DNA from: Natrinema sp. DC36
GTDB taxonomy: Archaea > Halobacteriota > Halobacteria > Halobacteriales > Natrialbaceae
Assembly: GCF_020405225.1 (NCBI RefSeq)
Contig: NZ_CP084472.1
Coordinates: 1,240,001-1,304,000 of the forward strand
Direction of reading: 5' to 3'
Length of the DNA: 64,000 nt
Shown: positions 51,877-60,648 of the stretch, piece by piece
How positions within the stretch are numbered: position 1 is the stretch's first letter
Layout of the letters: every line of letters starts with the position of its first letter
Translations under genes and position numbers: made by a program
Notes under the pieces: generated by a model
What the model saw: only the letters and a program-made list of their open reading frames with translations
Database searches by the model: none
What the model was told of the DNA's origin: nothing

Positions 51877-53193
51877 TCAGTCGTCGGCCGGAATCGCTCG
51901 CGAGTCGGTTTCGGCGGCCCGCTCGTCGGCCAGCGCCGCTTCGACCCGCGGCGGTAGTTCGTTGACCATCGAGCGACCGTCTTTCTCGCGCACGACGAGT
52001 CCGTCGTCCTCGAGCGCGGCGAGGTGATGGGACACCGTGCTCGGGTCGCGCTCGAGCGCGTCTGCCAGCCGGCCGTTGGGCGCGCGCCCGAACTCGGCGA
52101 TCGTCTCGAGCACCTCCCGCTTCGCGGGTTCCGCGAGGGCGGCCAGGAGTTCGGCGTCGTCGCCCTCGAGGAAGTAGCGGCGCTTGCCGTTGACCTTGCG
52201 TGCGGTCACCAGCCCCTCATCCTCGAGGATTCGGACGTGATGGCGAACCGTCGAGAGGGGCACCTCGGTCCGGTCGCTGACCTCCGAGAGGTACGCGCCG
52301 GGTTGCTTCCGAACCGTCTCGTAGATTGCCGCACGGCAGTCGTGCTCGAGCGGGTCCGAATCGTCGTAGCGGCTGTACCGGAAGATCGGTAGGGCCTTCC
52401 AGAGGTCCGCAGCTGCTCGTCGGAGCCGGTCCGTCTCTCGGAGATGACGGAGCCAGCTGGCGGTCGCCGTGCTCGCGCCCCCGGCGGCCCCCGATGCGCC
52501 GGCTCCGCCGGCTCCGCCCGCTGCGACACCGGATGCGGAGATCGCACCCAGCATCCCGACGAGGATCGCGTTCGTGGCCGCTTCGCTCGTGCTCGGCGGA
52601 TCGACGGGAGCGGCGGCACCGCCGATCGCTTGCTCGAGCCGTCCGCCGATTCCGGCTACAGTGCCATTGGTAGTCTCAGCCGTTTCGCCGACGGTCTCGT
52701 TGATGGCCCCCGTCGCCTCGCTGACGGTCTCATTGACGGTTGCCGTCGTGTTGGTGACCGTCTCGTTGGCAATCGTCGTCGTGTTATTGACGGTTTCCGT
52801 CGTGTTCGAGACGGTGTCGGTGACCGTCTCCGTCGTCTCTGTGGTCGTGTTTTCTATGGCGTCAGCCGGGTCGGTTGTCGTATTCTCGAGGCCGTCGGTC
52901 GTGTTCTCCGTGTCGTCAGTCGTGTTTTCGGTGTTAGTTTCGAGGCTCTCAGTCGTACTCTCGAGCTCCTCGCTGGTGTTCTCGGTCGAATTCGTCGTTC
53001 CGTCGTCGGTCGTTTCGAGCGAGTCCGTCGACGCCGTCACGACCGAGCCGCCGCTCGCCGCTCCGGCGACGGCACCCGTGACCGAGCCGCCGCTCGCCGC
53101 TCCGGCGACGGCACCCGTGACCGCGCCGCCGAGGAACACGGCGGCGACGAGACACGCGAAGATGCGGACCCCGACCGACGGATCCGACTCCAT
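51877..53193 (-). CDS. Membrane-anchored double winged-helix regulator with Thr/Asn-rich domain
   Basis: A 438-residue protein. Residues 5-40 include a hydrophobic, signal-like helix (VRIFACLVAAVFLGGAVTGA) and a perfect 13-residue duplication (GSVTGAVAGAASG). Residues about 50-190 are Thr/Asn/Glu-rich with dozens of N-x-T/S sequons, suitable for N-glycosylation outside the cell. A second hydrophobic stretch follows (ATNAILVGMLGAISASGVAA, Gly/Ala-rich). The C-terminal 190 residues carry two winged helices: CRAAIYETVRKQPGAYLSEV... with STVRHHVRILEDEGLV, and AKREVLETIAEF... with STVSHHLAALEDDGLV. It looks like a one-component regulator tied to the membrane. Its signal and targets are unknown. 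Confidence 0.8.
   Translation of the reverse strand: MESDPSVGVRIFACLVAAVFLGGAVTGAVAGAASGGSVTGAVAGAASGGSVVTASTDSLETTDDGTTNSTENTSEELESTTESLETNTENTTDDTENTTDGLENTTTDPADAIENTTTETTETVTDTVSNTTETVNNTTTIANETVTNTTATVNETVSEATGAINETVGETAETTNGTVAGIGGRLEQAIGGAAAPVDPPSTSEAATNAILVGMLGAISASGVAAGGAGGAGASGAAGGASTATASWLRHLRETDRLRRAAADLWKALPIFRYSRYDDSDPLEHDCRAAIYETVRKQPGAYLSEVSDRTEVPLSTVRHHVRILEDEGLVTARKVNGKRRYFLEGDDAELLAALAEPAKREVLETIAEFGRAPNGRLADALERDPSTVSHHLAALEDDGLVVREKDGRSMVNELPPRVEAALADERAAETDSRAIPADD
53041..53118. repeat. 39-bp perfect tandem duplication
   Basis: Two identical 39-nt units (53041-53079 and 53080-53118) encode the duplicated GSVTGAVAGAASG segment of the regulator gene. Perfect identity points to a recent event. 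Confidence 0.9.
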
Positions 53194-53560
53194 AGCTGTT
53201 GTGCACCTATGAGCGATGGATCGTAATACCTTTTCCCGTTTCGTGACAGTCACGTGATCCGATAGCTATCGTCGCCACTGATAGTCGCTGCGCACCCGAT
53301 CGCAGGATAGTAGCGCGGTCTAGAGCAATGCGCGGTTCGGAGCGAGCGCGGTTCGGAGCGAACGTAGTGAGCGAGAACCGCGGGGATGCGAACGGTGAGC
53401 GAAGCGAGCCGTGAGCGAACGTAGTGAGCGAGAACCGCGATCGAGAACTACGGACTGTCCGATCGGTGTGTCAATCGCTTCAGTTGTTACGAGCGGCTCT
53501 CGAGCCCGAAACGCGGCCGATCCAGCAAGGTATTTCAGCGTCGGGCGGCCGAATTCACGT
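53194..53560. other. Intergenic, 367 nt, with clustered repeats before mutS
   Basis: It holds a 16-bp tandem repeat and a separate 27-bp direct repeat (see those entries). There is no TATA box in clear position before mutS and no supported gene. Confidence 0.55.
53330..53439. repeat. Cluster of short direct and inverted repeats
   Basis: GCGCGGTTCGGAGCGA occurs in tandem at 53330-53345 and 53346-53361. A 27-nt direct repeat containing AACGTAGTGAGCGAGAACC occurs at 53356-53382 and 53413-53439. CGCGGTTC (53347-53354) can pair with GAACCGCG (53375-53382). Motifs of this sort (GAGCGAACGTAGTGAGCGA) are scattered in haloarchaeal genomes. Confidence 0.7.
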
Positions 53561-56305
53561 ATGGATCCGGCGCTTGGCCCTCCCGAGGAGATGGCCGAGA
53601 TACGCGACGAGCTGACGCCGATGATGCGCCAGTATCACGATCTCTGCGCGCGCTACGACGACGCGATCGTCCTCTTTCAGGTCGGGGACTTCTACGAGAC
53701 GTTCTGCGGCGCGGCCGAACGGACGGCGCGCCTCCTCGAGATCGCGCTGACCAGCCGGGAGGACAACACCGGCGAGTACCCGATGTCTGGTATTCCGATC
53801 GACAACGCCGAGTCGTACATCGAGGAGTTGCTGGAGGCCGGCTATCGGGTCGCGGTGGCCGATCAGGTCGAGGAACCCGGCGAGACGTCGGGCGTCGTCG
53901 AACGCGCAGTGACGCGCGTTATCACGCCCGGGACGCTCACCGAGGACGAACTGCTCGCCAGTGACGACAACAACTTCGTGGCCGCGGTGGCTCGCGGCGA
54001 CGCAGCCGCCGGCGAAGACCGCGAACTCGCGCTGGCGTTACTCGACGTCTCGACGGGTGACTTCCTCGCCACGAGTTCCACCTCGAGGGAGTCGATCGTC
54101 GACGAGGTGAGTCGGTTCGATCCCGCGGAGGCCGTCGTCGGCCCGGACGCGCCCGCCGATCTCGTTCCCGACGATTGTATGGTCACGCCGTACGACGTGA
54201 GCGCGTTCGACCGCCAGCGGGCGGGCGAAAAACTCTCCGCGTACTTCCGCAATCCCGATGCGCTGCTCGCGAGCGACGCCGAGATTCGGGCCTGCGGCGC
54301 AGTACTCGCCTACGCGGAGTACGTCCGCGGCGGTACACACGTCGGCGAACGCGGTGAAGCGGACGACGAGACCGAGGACGATTCTGGAGCTGCGGACGGT
54401 ATCGAGAGTGACGACGCACACCTCGAGTACCTCACTCACCTCACGCGGTACGATCCGCGGGAGTACCTGCTGCTCGACGCCGTCGCCCTGCGAAGTCTCG
54501 AGCTGTTCGAACCCCGCGCCGTTCACGGGCGGGACGAGGCGACGCTGGTCGGCGTGCTCGACGACACCGCTAGCGCGCTCGGCGGCCGAAAGCTCAGGGA
54601 CTGGCTCCGGCGGCCGCTGCTCGAGCCCGACCGGATCGAGGCGCGGCTGGACGCCGTGGAGGAACTCACGAGCGCGGTTCAGACGCGCGAGCGGCTGCAC
54701 GACCGGCTGCGGTCGGTCTACGATCTCGAGCGGCTGATCGGACGGATCTCCCGCGAGCGAGCGAATGCGCGGGACCTGCGCTCGCTGCGGGATACCCTCG
54801 CCGTCGTTCCCGACGTTCGCGAGGAGCTCGCCGACGCGGACTGCGAGCGACTAGAACGGCTCCACGAGGCCCTCGATCCGCTGGCCGATGTCCGCGAGCT
54901 GGTCGAGGACGCGATCGTCTCGGACCCACCGATCGAGATCACCGAGGGCGACATCATCGCGGAGGGGTACGACGACGATCTGGACGACCTGCGCGGGACC
55001 GCCCGCGACGGCAAACGGTGGATCGACGACCTCGAGGAGCGCGAACGGGAGCGGACCGGGATCGACTCGCTGAAAGTCGGCTACAACTCGGTCCACGGCT
55101 ACTACATCGAGGTGACGAACCCGAACCTCGAGTCGGTGCCCGACGACTACCAGCGCCGCCAGACCCTCAAGAACTCCGAGCGCTTCGTCACGCCGGAGCT
55201 CAAGGAGCGCGAGGATCAGATCGTCGGCGCTGAGGAGCGGGCGGACGAACGCGAGTACGAACTGTTCTGCGAGGTCCGCCGGGAAATCGCCGACGAGGTC
55301 GAACGCGTCCAGAACCTCGCCGAGGCGCTCGCGACGCTGGACGCGCTCGTCTCACTCTCGAGCGCCGCGGCCCAGTACGACTACTGCCGGCCGGCGATCC
55401 TCGAGCGCGACGGGAGTCAGACCCTCGAGATCGAGGGGGGTCGCCATCCCGTCGTCGAGCGGACGCAGGAGTCGTTCGTCCCGAACGACGCCCGATTCGC
55501 GCGCGATCGGCGGCTGGCAGTGATCACGGGGCCGAACATGTCCGGCAAGTCGACCTACATGCGGCAGGTCGCCCAGATCGTCCTGCTGGCGCAGGTCGGA
55601 AGCTTCGTGCCCGCCAGCGCGGCCCGAATCACGCCGGTCGATCGGATTTTCACCCGCGTCGGAGCCAGCGACGACATCGCGGGCGGCCGCTCGACGTTTA
55701 TGGTCGAGATGGACGAACTCGCGACGATCCTGCAGGAGGCCGACGAACACTCGCTCGTCCTCCTGGACGAAGTCGGACGGGGGACCTCGACGGCCGACGG
55801 GATGGCCATCGCCCAGGCGATCACCGAACACCTCCACGACGCGGTCGGCGCGACGACGCTCTTCGCGACGCACCACCACCCGCTGACCGAACTCGCGGAC
55901 GACCTCGAGGCCGCGTTCACGCTGCACTTCGAGGTCGAGCAGGTCGACGGCGAGGTCGTCTTCCACCACGAAATCGCGCCCGGCGCGGCGACGGGCTCGT
56001 ACGGCGTCGAGGTCGCGACCGCGGCCGGCGTCCCCGACTCCGTCGTCGACCGCGCGCGGGGCCTGGTCGCGGACGAAGCGGACGATGCCCTCGAGACGGA
56101 GAGTGACGACAGGCCGACCGCTCGTGATTCGAACGAGGATGCGGTGCCCGAAGCAACCAGAATTGCAGAATCGGCAGCTACCACGGACGGAGGAGACGTG
56201 CCGACCGACGTGGCCGCAGAACTCCGCGCGCTCGATCTCGCCCACCTCACCCCCGTCGAGGCGCTGACGGAACTCGACCGGCTGAAACGGCTTCTCGAGG
56301 AGTGA
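53561..56305 (+). CDS. mutS: DNA mismatch repair protein MutS
   Basis: A 914-residue MutS1. The mismatch-binding motif is in [12 protein letters not shown] (Phe-x-Glu type, about residue 40). The connector, lever ([20 protein letters not shown]) and clamp follow; the ATPase has Walker [10 protein letters not shown] at 657-665, Walker [17 protein letters not shown] and the [13 protein letters not shown] motif. Acidic insertions occur near residues 265-290 and 840-885. It recognises base mismatches and starts repair with MutL, which is not in the window. The frame is open upstream, but the family begins at ATG 53561. Confidence 0.94.
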   Translation: MDPALGPPEEMAEIRDELTPMMRQYHDLCARYDDAIVLFQVGDFYETFCGAAERTARLLEIALTSREDNTGEYPMSGIPIDNAESYIEELLEAGYRVAVADQVEEPGETSGVVERAVTRVITPGTLTEDELLASDDNNFVAAVARGDAAAGEDRELALALLDVSTGDFLATSSTSRESIVDEVSRFDPAEAVVGPDAPADLVPDDCMVTPYDVSAFDRQRAGEKLSAYFRNPDALLASDAEIRACGAVLAYAEYVRGGTHVGERGEADDETEDDSGAADGIESDDAHLEYLTHLTRYDPREYLLLDAVALRSLELFEPRAVHGRDEATLVGVLDDTASALGGRKLRDWLRRPLLEPDRIEARLDAVEELTSAVQTRERLHDRLRSVYDLERLIGRISRERANARDLRSLRDTLAVVPDVREELADADCERLERLHEALDPLADVRELVEDAIVSDPPIEITEGDIIAEGYDDDLDDLRGTARDGKRWIDDLEERERERTGIDSLKVGYNSVHGYYIEVTNPNLESVPDDYQRRQTLKNSERFVTPELKEREDQIVGAEERADEREYELFCEVRREIADEVERVQNLAEALATLDALVSLSSAAAQYDYCRPAILERDGSQTLEIEGGRHPVVERTQESFVPNDARFARDRRLAVITGPNMSGKSTYMRQVAQIVLLAQVGSFVPASAARITPVDRIFTRVGASDDIAGGRSTFMVEMDELATILQEADEHSLVLLDEVGRGTSTADGMAIAQAITEHLHDAVGATTLFATHHHPLTELADDLEAAFTLHFEVEQVDGEVVFHHEIAPGAATGSYGVEVATAAGVPDSVVDRARGLVADEADDALETESDDRPTARDSNEDAVPEATRIAESAATTDGGDVPTDVAAELRALDLAHLTPVEALTELDRLKRLLEE

Positions 56306-56321
56306 GGCTGGCGCTTTCCAC

Positions 56322-56849
56322 TCAGCCGTCGTCGACCAGGGGTTTCCGATAGACGAGGAGTTCGAAGGGGTCGTCGAACGCCTCGATCCGTTCGCGGTGG
56401 ACTTCTTCGAAGCCCTGCGCCTCGTAGAGCCGGCGCGCTGCGGTTTGTTTCGCCATCGTGTCGAGTACGATCCGTGTGGCACCCTGCGACCGAGCGCGCC
56501 GCTCGAGTTCCTCGTAGATCCGGCGGCCGTATCCTCGTCGCTGATAGTCGGGGTCGACGCGCATTCGAGTGAGTTCGACTGCGCCGTCCATCAGGTCGGG
56601 AACGATCTCCGCGATGTAGTCCGTTTCTCCGACCGGACGAAATCCGCCCATCGCGACGACGCTTCCGTCTAAGTCGCCGACGAGGAACTCCCCATCACCG
56701 TCGACGTACGTCTCGAAAACTCGCTCGAGATCGGTATCCGAAACGGTGTCGACGTAGGCCCCCGCGTCTCGCATGGCCGTTTCGTGCAGCTCACGGACCT
56801 GCTCGCCGTCTTCCGGCCGATATCGACGGATCGTCGGAGCGGTCTCCAT
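56322..56849 (-). CDS. GNAT family N-acetyltransferase
   Basis: A 175-residue acetyltransferase. Motif A, which binds acetyl-CoA, is RMRVDPDYQRRGYGRRIYEEL; beta-strands GEFLVGDLDGSVVAMGGFRP and the end ARRLYEAQGFEEVHRERI complete the fold. The substrate is unknown. I chose the ATG at 56849 (METAPTIRRYRP) because it gives the family start; the frame continues upstream. It is convergent with mutS, with 16 nt between stop codons. Confidence 0.83.
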   Translation of the reverse strand: METAPTIRRYRPEDGEQVRELHETAMRDAGAYVDTVSDTDLERVFETYVDGDGEFLVGDLDGSVVAMGGFRPVGETDYIAEIVPDLMDGAVELTRMRVDPDYQRRGYGRRIYEELERRARSQGATRIVLDTMAKQTAARRLYEAQGFEEVHRERIEAFDDPFELLVYRKPLVDDG

Positions 56850-56955
56850 ATTCGAATAGTGTGTTTCCGATCTGAAAAATAACATCGGTTTGGTGTATCG
56901 TCGGGCTGCAGTGACCAGCACAACACACAACTATAGTGGTGATGTCGTGGTTTTC

Positions 56956-57099
56956 ATGACATATCAAACGACGATCGGCTGGTCGCTCATCACCTCGGGT
57001 ATCGTCACGCTGTTGCTGGCGTATCTCCCGGGCCAGTCGTGGATGTGGGGGGTCGGACTGCTGGTGCTAGGGATCGTGGTATTCGCTGTTCGCCGGTAG
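56956..57099 (+). CDS. Small membrane protein (47 aa)
   Basis: A 47-residue protein with two hydrophobic segments (IGWSLITSGIVTLLLAYL and MWGVGLLVLGIVVFAV) and a two-Arg end. The start MTYQTTIGW at 56956 fits; a longer frame upstream lacks support. Tiny two-helix membrane proteins of this kind are common and uncharacterised in haloarchaea. Confidence 0.5.
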   Translation: MTYQTTIGWSLITSGIVTLLLAYLPGQSWMWGVGLLVLGIVVFAVRR

Positions 57100-57231
57100 C
57101 ACCTGTTTCGACCGGAAACAGATTCGATCGCGATGATTTCGGTGGCCCTATCGTAACCAGCAGGAGCTGTAAGTTTCTTCTATTCCGGTAGTGAACGGCC
57201 GACGCGGAAGTTACACGGAGGTCAAACCGAC

Positions 57232-57693
57232 ATGGGAGATTTCACGCTCGAGAGTCCCGCATTCGACGACGGCGACCGAATCCCCGAGGAGTACGGCTAT
57301 ACGAAGGACAACGTCAACCCGCCGCTCGAGATCGATGGCGTTCCGGACGGCGCCGAGGCGCTCGCGCTGGTTGTGGACGACCCCGATGCGAGGGAACCCG
57401 CCGGCAAGGTGTGGGACCACTGGGTGGTCTGGAATGTCTCGCCGGAGACGGGGATGCTTCCGGAAGACTGGCAGTCGGACGAGGTGACCGTCGGAACGAA
57501 CGATTGGGGAGAACGCGACTACGGCGGCCCGAATCCGCCGGACGGAGAACACACCTACCGATTCATACTGTTCGCGCTGGATACGACGCTCGATCTCGGG
57601 CCCGACGCCGGCGCGGACGACCCCGAGTCGGCAATGGATGGCCACGTCCTCGATCGAGCGCTACTCGAGGGTACATACCGCCCTAACGAGTGA
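57232..57693 (+). CDS. YbhB/YbcL family Raf kinase inhibitor-like protein
   Basis: A 153-residue PEBP-fold protein. Signature blocks are NPPLEIDGVPDGAEALALVV, then DDPDAREPAGKVWDHWVVWN (DPD and HW), GTNDWGERDYGGPNPPDGEH and YRFILFALDTTLDL. Members bind anionic ligands in a conserved pocket; the physiological role in prokaryotes is unclear. The frame starts cleanly at MGDFTLESPAF. Confidence 0.9.
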   Translation: MGDFTLESPAFDDGDRIPEEYGYTKDNVNPPLEIDGVPDGAEALALVVDDPDAREPAGKVWDHWVVWNVSPETGMLPEDWQSDEVTVGTNDWGERDYGGPNPPDGEHTYRFILFALDTTLDLGPDAGADDPESAMDGHVLDRALLEGTYRPNE

Positions 57694-57779
57694 ATTGCAC
57701 GCTTATCTCACCTCAAAGAGCCCTCGATAAGAAACTGTAGTCTGAATAGTTCCGCCTTGACAGTAGCTGTAGTCTTTGC

Positions 57780-57962
57780 TCAATCTGAGTCTGCGAGGAG
57801 ACGAGGGTCGAAAACGTACCAGACGATCGTCGTCAGGAGTCCAACCAGCAACGCTCTCGGGACGCTCGGATAGTCGAATATAATGGCCACAAGTAAGAGG
57901 GCCATTGTTCCCGATAACCCCATGAGTAACGCGGACTGTAGTCGAGAGAGGTTGTCGTCCAT
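57780..57962 (-). CDS. Small membrane protein (60 aa)
   Basis: A 60-residue protein with two hydrophobic segments (SALLMGLSGTMALLLVAIIF and ALLVGLLTTIVWYVF), framed by MDDNLSRLQ and DPRLLADSD. It is convergent with the YbhB-like gene. No family recognised; the surrounding DNA has lower GC than the neighbouring genes. Confidence 0.5.
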   Translation of the reverse strand: MDDNLSRLQSALLMGLSGTMALLLVAIIFDYPSVPRALLVGLLTTIVWYVFDPRLLADSD

Positions 57963-58141
57963 CGTATTTCGCCGCTTAATATGCTTTTCAACGAATCGTA
58001 ATACTATCGACTCGTCAGCGAGGAACCATCACGTTCGCCATTGATACCGGCAGTGAGCTCTCCGTCGGACTCGGTGGTCCGTGCTGACTGTACTATCTGG
58101 CGGGAGGGAACCGATTCGAAAACCGACACGTCTCACGTCAC

Positions 58142-58885
58142 TCACTCGGCCGGCGGCTCGAGCGAGACGAACTCGAGGCCGTGATCCGTCAGGAGCCGCT
58201 GGGCGCGGTCGGTCACGGAGGGAGCGACCAGCACCCCGCGAACGGCCGCATCGGCGTGTAAATCGCGCTCGAGGGCGTCCACGTAGCGCCGAAGCTGGCT
58301 CACCGCATCGGGGCCGACGCGGCGGCGCTTCAGTTCGACCACGACCGCCCGCCCAGCTGAGTCCTCGCCGTAGATGTCGACCGCACCGGCCGGCGTCTCG
58401 CGCTCGGTTGCCAGCGGCGTGAACCCCGTCTCGAGTAGGCCGGGCTCCTCGAGAATTCGCTGGCGGAGGTCCTCCTCGGTCCCGACGAGTGCGAGTTCGT
58501 TCTCGTCCGAGCCCGAGAACGCGGATACCTGCAGGACCTCCTGGAATCTGACACGCAGCCGTTCGTCCGGCGTCGACCGCAGACTCTCGAGGACGAGCGC
58601 GCCGTCCTCGCAGGACGCGTCGTGGTCACAGCCCGGCGGCTGCCAGTTGACCGGCTGCTGGCCCTCGTCGGTGTGGACCAGCGCCGCCCCGTCGGGTTTG
58701 AGCATGACGTGGCGATCGCCCGCCTCGAGGTAACTCGTTGCCCGGCCGTCGTAATCGACGGTACAGCGACCGTAGACGGTGACGATGGCGTCGCTATCGA
58801 TTCCGCGGGCGATCACGTCGCGGGCCGCTGCCGGTGTCGGCCCCTGGAGGGTTTCCGTTCGGTGGCCGTACTCGGAGTCCGTCAC
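58142..58885 (-). CDS. nucS: Endonuclease NucS
   Basis: A 247-residue nuclease. The N-terminal DNA-binding domain includes VTVYGRCTVDYDGRATSYL and VHTDEGQQPVNWQPPG; the C-terminal nuclease domain has AGAVDIYGEDSAGRAVVVEL, KRRRVGPDAVSQLRRYV (the catalytic Glu-x-Lys in VELKRR) and the family end. NucS cuts branched or mismatched DNA and is the key enzyme of a mutS-independent mismatch repair route; here both nucS and mutS lie within 5 kb. The GTG at 58885 is chosen because a GGATAAAAG box lies 22-30 nt upstream. Confidence 0.9.
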   Translation of the reverse strand: MTDSEYGHRTETLQGPTPAAARDVIARGIDSDAIVTVYGRCTVDYDGRATSYLEAGDRHVMLKPDGAALVHTDEGQQPVNWQPPGCDHDASCEDGALVLESLRSTPDERLRVRFQEVLQVSAFSGSDENELALVGTEEDLRQRILEEPGLLETGFTPLATERETPAGAVDIYGEDSAGRAVVVELKRRRVGPDAVSQLRRYVDALERDLHADAAVRGVLVAPSVTDRAQRLLTDHGLEFVSLEPPAE

Positions 58886-58906
58886 TGGTCGTGGTAGCGC
58901 CGGGAT

Positions 58907-58915
58907 GGATAAAAG
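58907..58915 (-). promoter_or_regulatory. TATA box of nucS
   Basis: GGATAAAAG on the plus strand (CTTTTATCC on the coding strand) lies 22-30 nt before the GTG start and decides it. Confidence 0.6.
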
Positions 58916-59010
58916 ATGCCCGCTGTCGTGCGGATTTCCCATCGGTTCGTCGCGTTCAAATGCAGCCTAACGCAGAAGGTATATCCACGTTCGTCCCCGC
59001 GCAAGACACG

Positions 59011-59610
59011 ATGTCGAACCTATCGACCCGTCGGGGGTTACTCGCACTGTCCGGCACCGGCGTAGCCGCAGCGCTCGCCGGCTGTTCGCAGCTCGATTCC
59101 ATGGGGGGATCGAACGACGAGGGGGAGAACGCGGTCACGCTAACGGTCACGCCGGAACGGGAGGCACTGACCGACCTCGAGGAGGAGATTCGAGCAGATA
59201 TCGACGACGGAAATCTCAGCGATCAGGAGGCGGCACGGGAGTTCGAGGCGGGGCGTCTCGAATTGCGGAAGGAAGCCACGACGTCGTTCGAAGAGTCGGC
59301 CGGCGAGAACGGGATTTCGGTCGAGGAGTCGGAACCGAAGTACGGACTGCTTCGCGTTACGGGGCCCGACGAGGCGATCATGGACGCCCTTCAAAACGGC
59401 GCCGTCGGCGGCATTTATCCCGGTGAACAGTACGAACTACTCGTTCAGCGACAACGGCGCCAGGAGCAACAACAGGCGATGCTCGAAGAACAGCAGCAAG
59501 CACAGGAGGGGAACGAGACGAACGGCTCCGACTCCGGCAACGTGACCAGCGGCTCCGGTTCCAGTAATGAGACGAACGGACCCGCTTCCGGAAACGAGAC
59601 GGACGGCTAA
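59011..59610 (+). CDS. Tat-exported lipoprotein of unknown function (199 aa)
   Basis: A 199-residue lipoprotein. The Tat signal STRRGLLALSGTGVAAALAG ends in a lipobox with Cys (AGCSQ). The mature part is acidic and helical (DLEEEIRADIDDGNLSDQEA), with a central LRVTGPDEAIMDALQNGAVG, a Gln/Arg-rich stretch, and a closing Asn/Ser/Gly tail with NET/NVT sequons in near-repeats. No known family. It is anchored on the outer face of the membrane. The ATG at 59011 is chosen because it gives a standard signal; upstream sequence is not signal-like. Confidence 0.75.
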   Translation: MSNLSTRRGLLALSGTGVAAALAGCSQLDSMGGSNDEGENAVTLTVTPEREALTDLEEEIRADIDDGNLSDQEAAREFEAGRLELRKEATTSFEESAGENGISVEESEPKYGLLRVTGPDEAIMDALQNGAVGGIYPGEQYELLVQRQRRQEQQQAMLEEQQQAQEGNETNGSDSGNVTSGSGSSNETNGPASGNETDG

Positions 59611-59673
59611 CACGAGCACCAGCCGCCTGACTCGAGCACCCGCCGACAGTTGGATACACCCCTCTCGCCGGAG

Positions 59674-60159
59674 TTACCGCTCGAGCGAGAACGGACTCTC
59701 GCGTTCGGTCCAGTTCCAGCCGGGTAGTCGCTCCTGAAAGCCGGCGGCGAGCGCCGCTTCGCAGTCGTCGATGCCGGCGTTTTCGCTCGCATCGCCGTGG
59801 ACCTGGAGATCGGCATAATGGAACGTCGCCTCGCCGAGCGTCCGCAGCGGTTGGTCGCCGGCGATCGTCGCCGCCAGTTCCCGCCCGAGGAGTTCGTCGA
59901 CCACGAACCCCGGGTAATCGTTCTCCACATCGAGGTCCCTGAGAATGGCGATCAGGGCAGCGACGTTGACGGCCAGATCGCCCTCGGCGAAGACGGCGTC
60001 GACCTCCTCACGATACCGATCCGCCGTCACCGCGTCCACGTCGGTACCGAAGACCTCCCCGAGGTCGTCGCGAACGTCGTTGATGAGGGGGACGACCCGA
60101 TCGGTACGGTCGACGACCCAGTTTCGTTCCTCGCGGACTCGAGCGGGCGTGATGCGCAT
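59674..60159 (-). CDS. Uncharacterised protein (161 aa)
   Basis: A 161-residue acidic, helical protein I do not recognise (MRITPARVREERNWVVDRTD, then DVRDDLGEVFG...). It has no membrane segment or Cys motif apart from one Cys near residue 140. The start at 60159 is preferred; the frame extends ten codons upstream. Its convergent neighbour is the lipoprotein gene; a functional link is not evident. Confidence 0.6.
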   Translation of the reverse strand: MRITPARVREERNWVVDRTDRVVPLINDVRDDLGEVFGTDVDAVTADRYREEVDAVFAEGDLAVNVAALIAILRDLDVENDYPGFVVDELLGRELAATIAGDQPLRTLGEATFHYADLQVHGDASENAGIDDCEAALAAGFQERLPGWNWTERESPFSLER

Positions 60160-60343
60160 GGATATCGAAATAACGACCCCGTTTCCCAAAACGCTGTACT
60201 ATTGGTCGCAACCACATTGTCGACGTGGTCGCTGGGAGCGATACCACGATCCCGTCGAGACCCCGTCGTGATCGCCGCACGATCGGGCCTTCACTGACTG
60301 CCGGCCGACGGTAGTCCGTCCGCACGGCCCGGTTTTGCGAAGG

Positions 60344-60352
60344 CTTTTATAC
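60344..60352 (+). promoter_or_regulatory. TATA box 300 nt before the aCPSF1 gene
   Basis: CTTTTATAC, identical to the box of the ADH gene at 38424, with a purine-rich BRE-like GCGAAGG in front. It lies about 300 nt before the ATG. Confidence 0.5.
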
Positions 60353-60489
60353 TACGCAAAGAATAGCCTCGAGTAAGCGGGTTCTCCCTGGAATTGTCCC
60401 GCACGAACCAGGATAACCGATCCGGGAGCGTCTTCGTCAGGTACGGAGTAGGATACGATGATTCGGGAGACGAGACGGAGTGTGAGCTA

Positions 60490-60510
60490 CGTTGTCCCGT
60501 TCGGACAACG
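60490..60510 (+). promoter_or_regulatory. Hairpin in the aCPSF1 leader
   Basis: CGTTGTCC-CGTTC-GGACAACG is a perfect 8-bp stem; outer bases TGTGAG and CTCGCACA extend the pairing with a bulge. Confidence 0.5.
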
Positions 60511-60648
60511 CTCGCACATGTCGCGGCGACCATCCGTTAACGGTCGTCACGACACTGTAATCCGACGCTGGTCTCCTATCGATTCTGCCCCATCCGGCGG
60601 CGCACTCGATCCCGGACGGCGAGTTCACGCAAGCCACATTGGCGACCT

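Larger units (their letters stand above)
60160..60648. promoter_or_regulatory. Long upstream region of the aCPSF1 gene
   Basis: The best promoter is CTTTTATAC at 60344-60352, which would place the start of transcription near 60375 and leave a leader of about 275 nt before the ATG at 60649. The leader includes a perfect hairpin at 60490-60510 and a 64-codon frame (60458-60652) whose stop overlaps the aCPSF1 start (ATGA) but whose Arg/Ser-rich translation looks non-coding. No closer TATA box is convincing. Confidence 0.5.
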
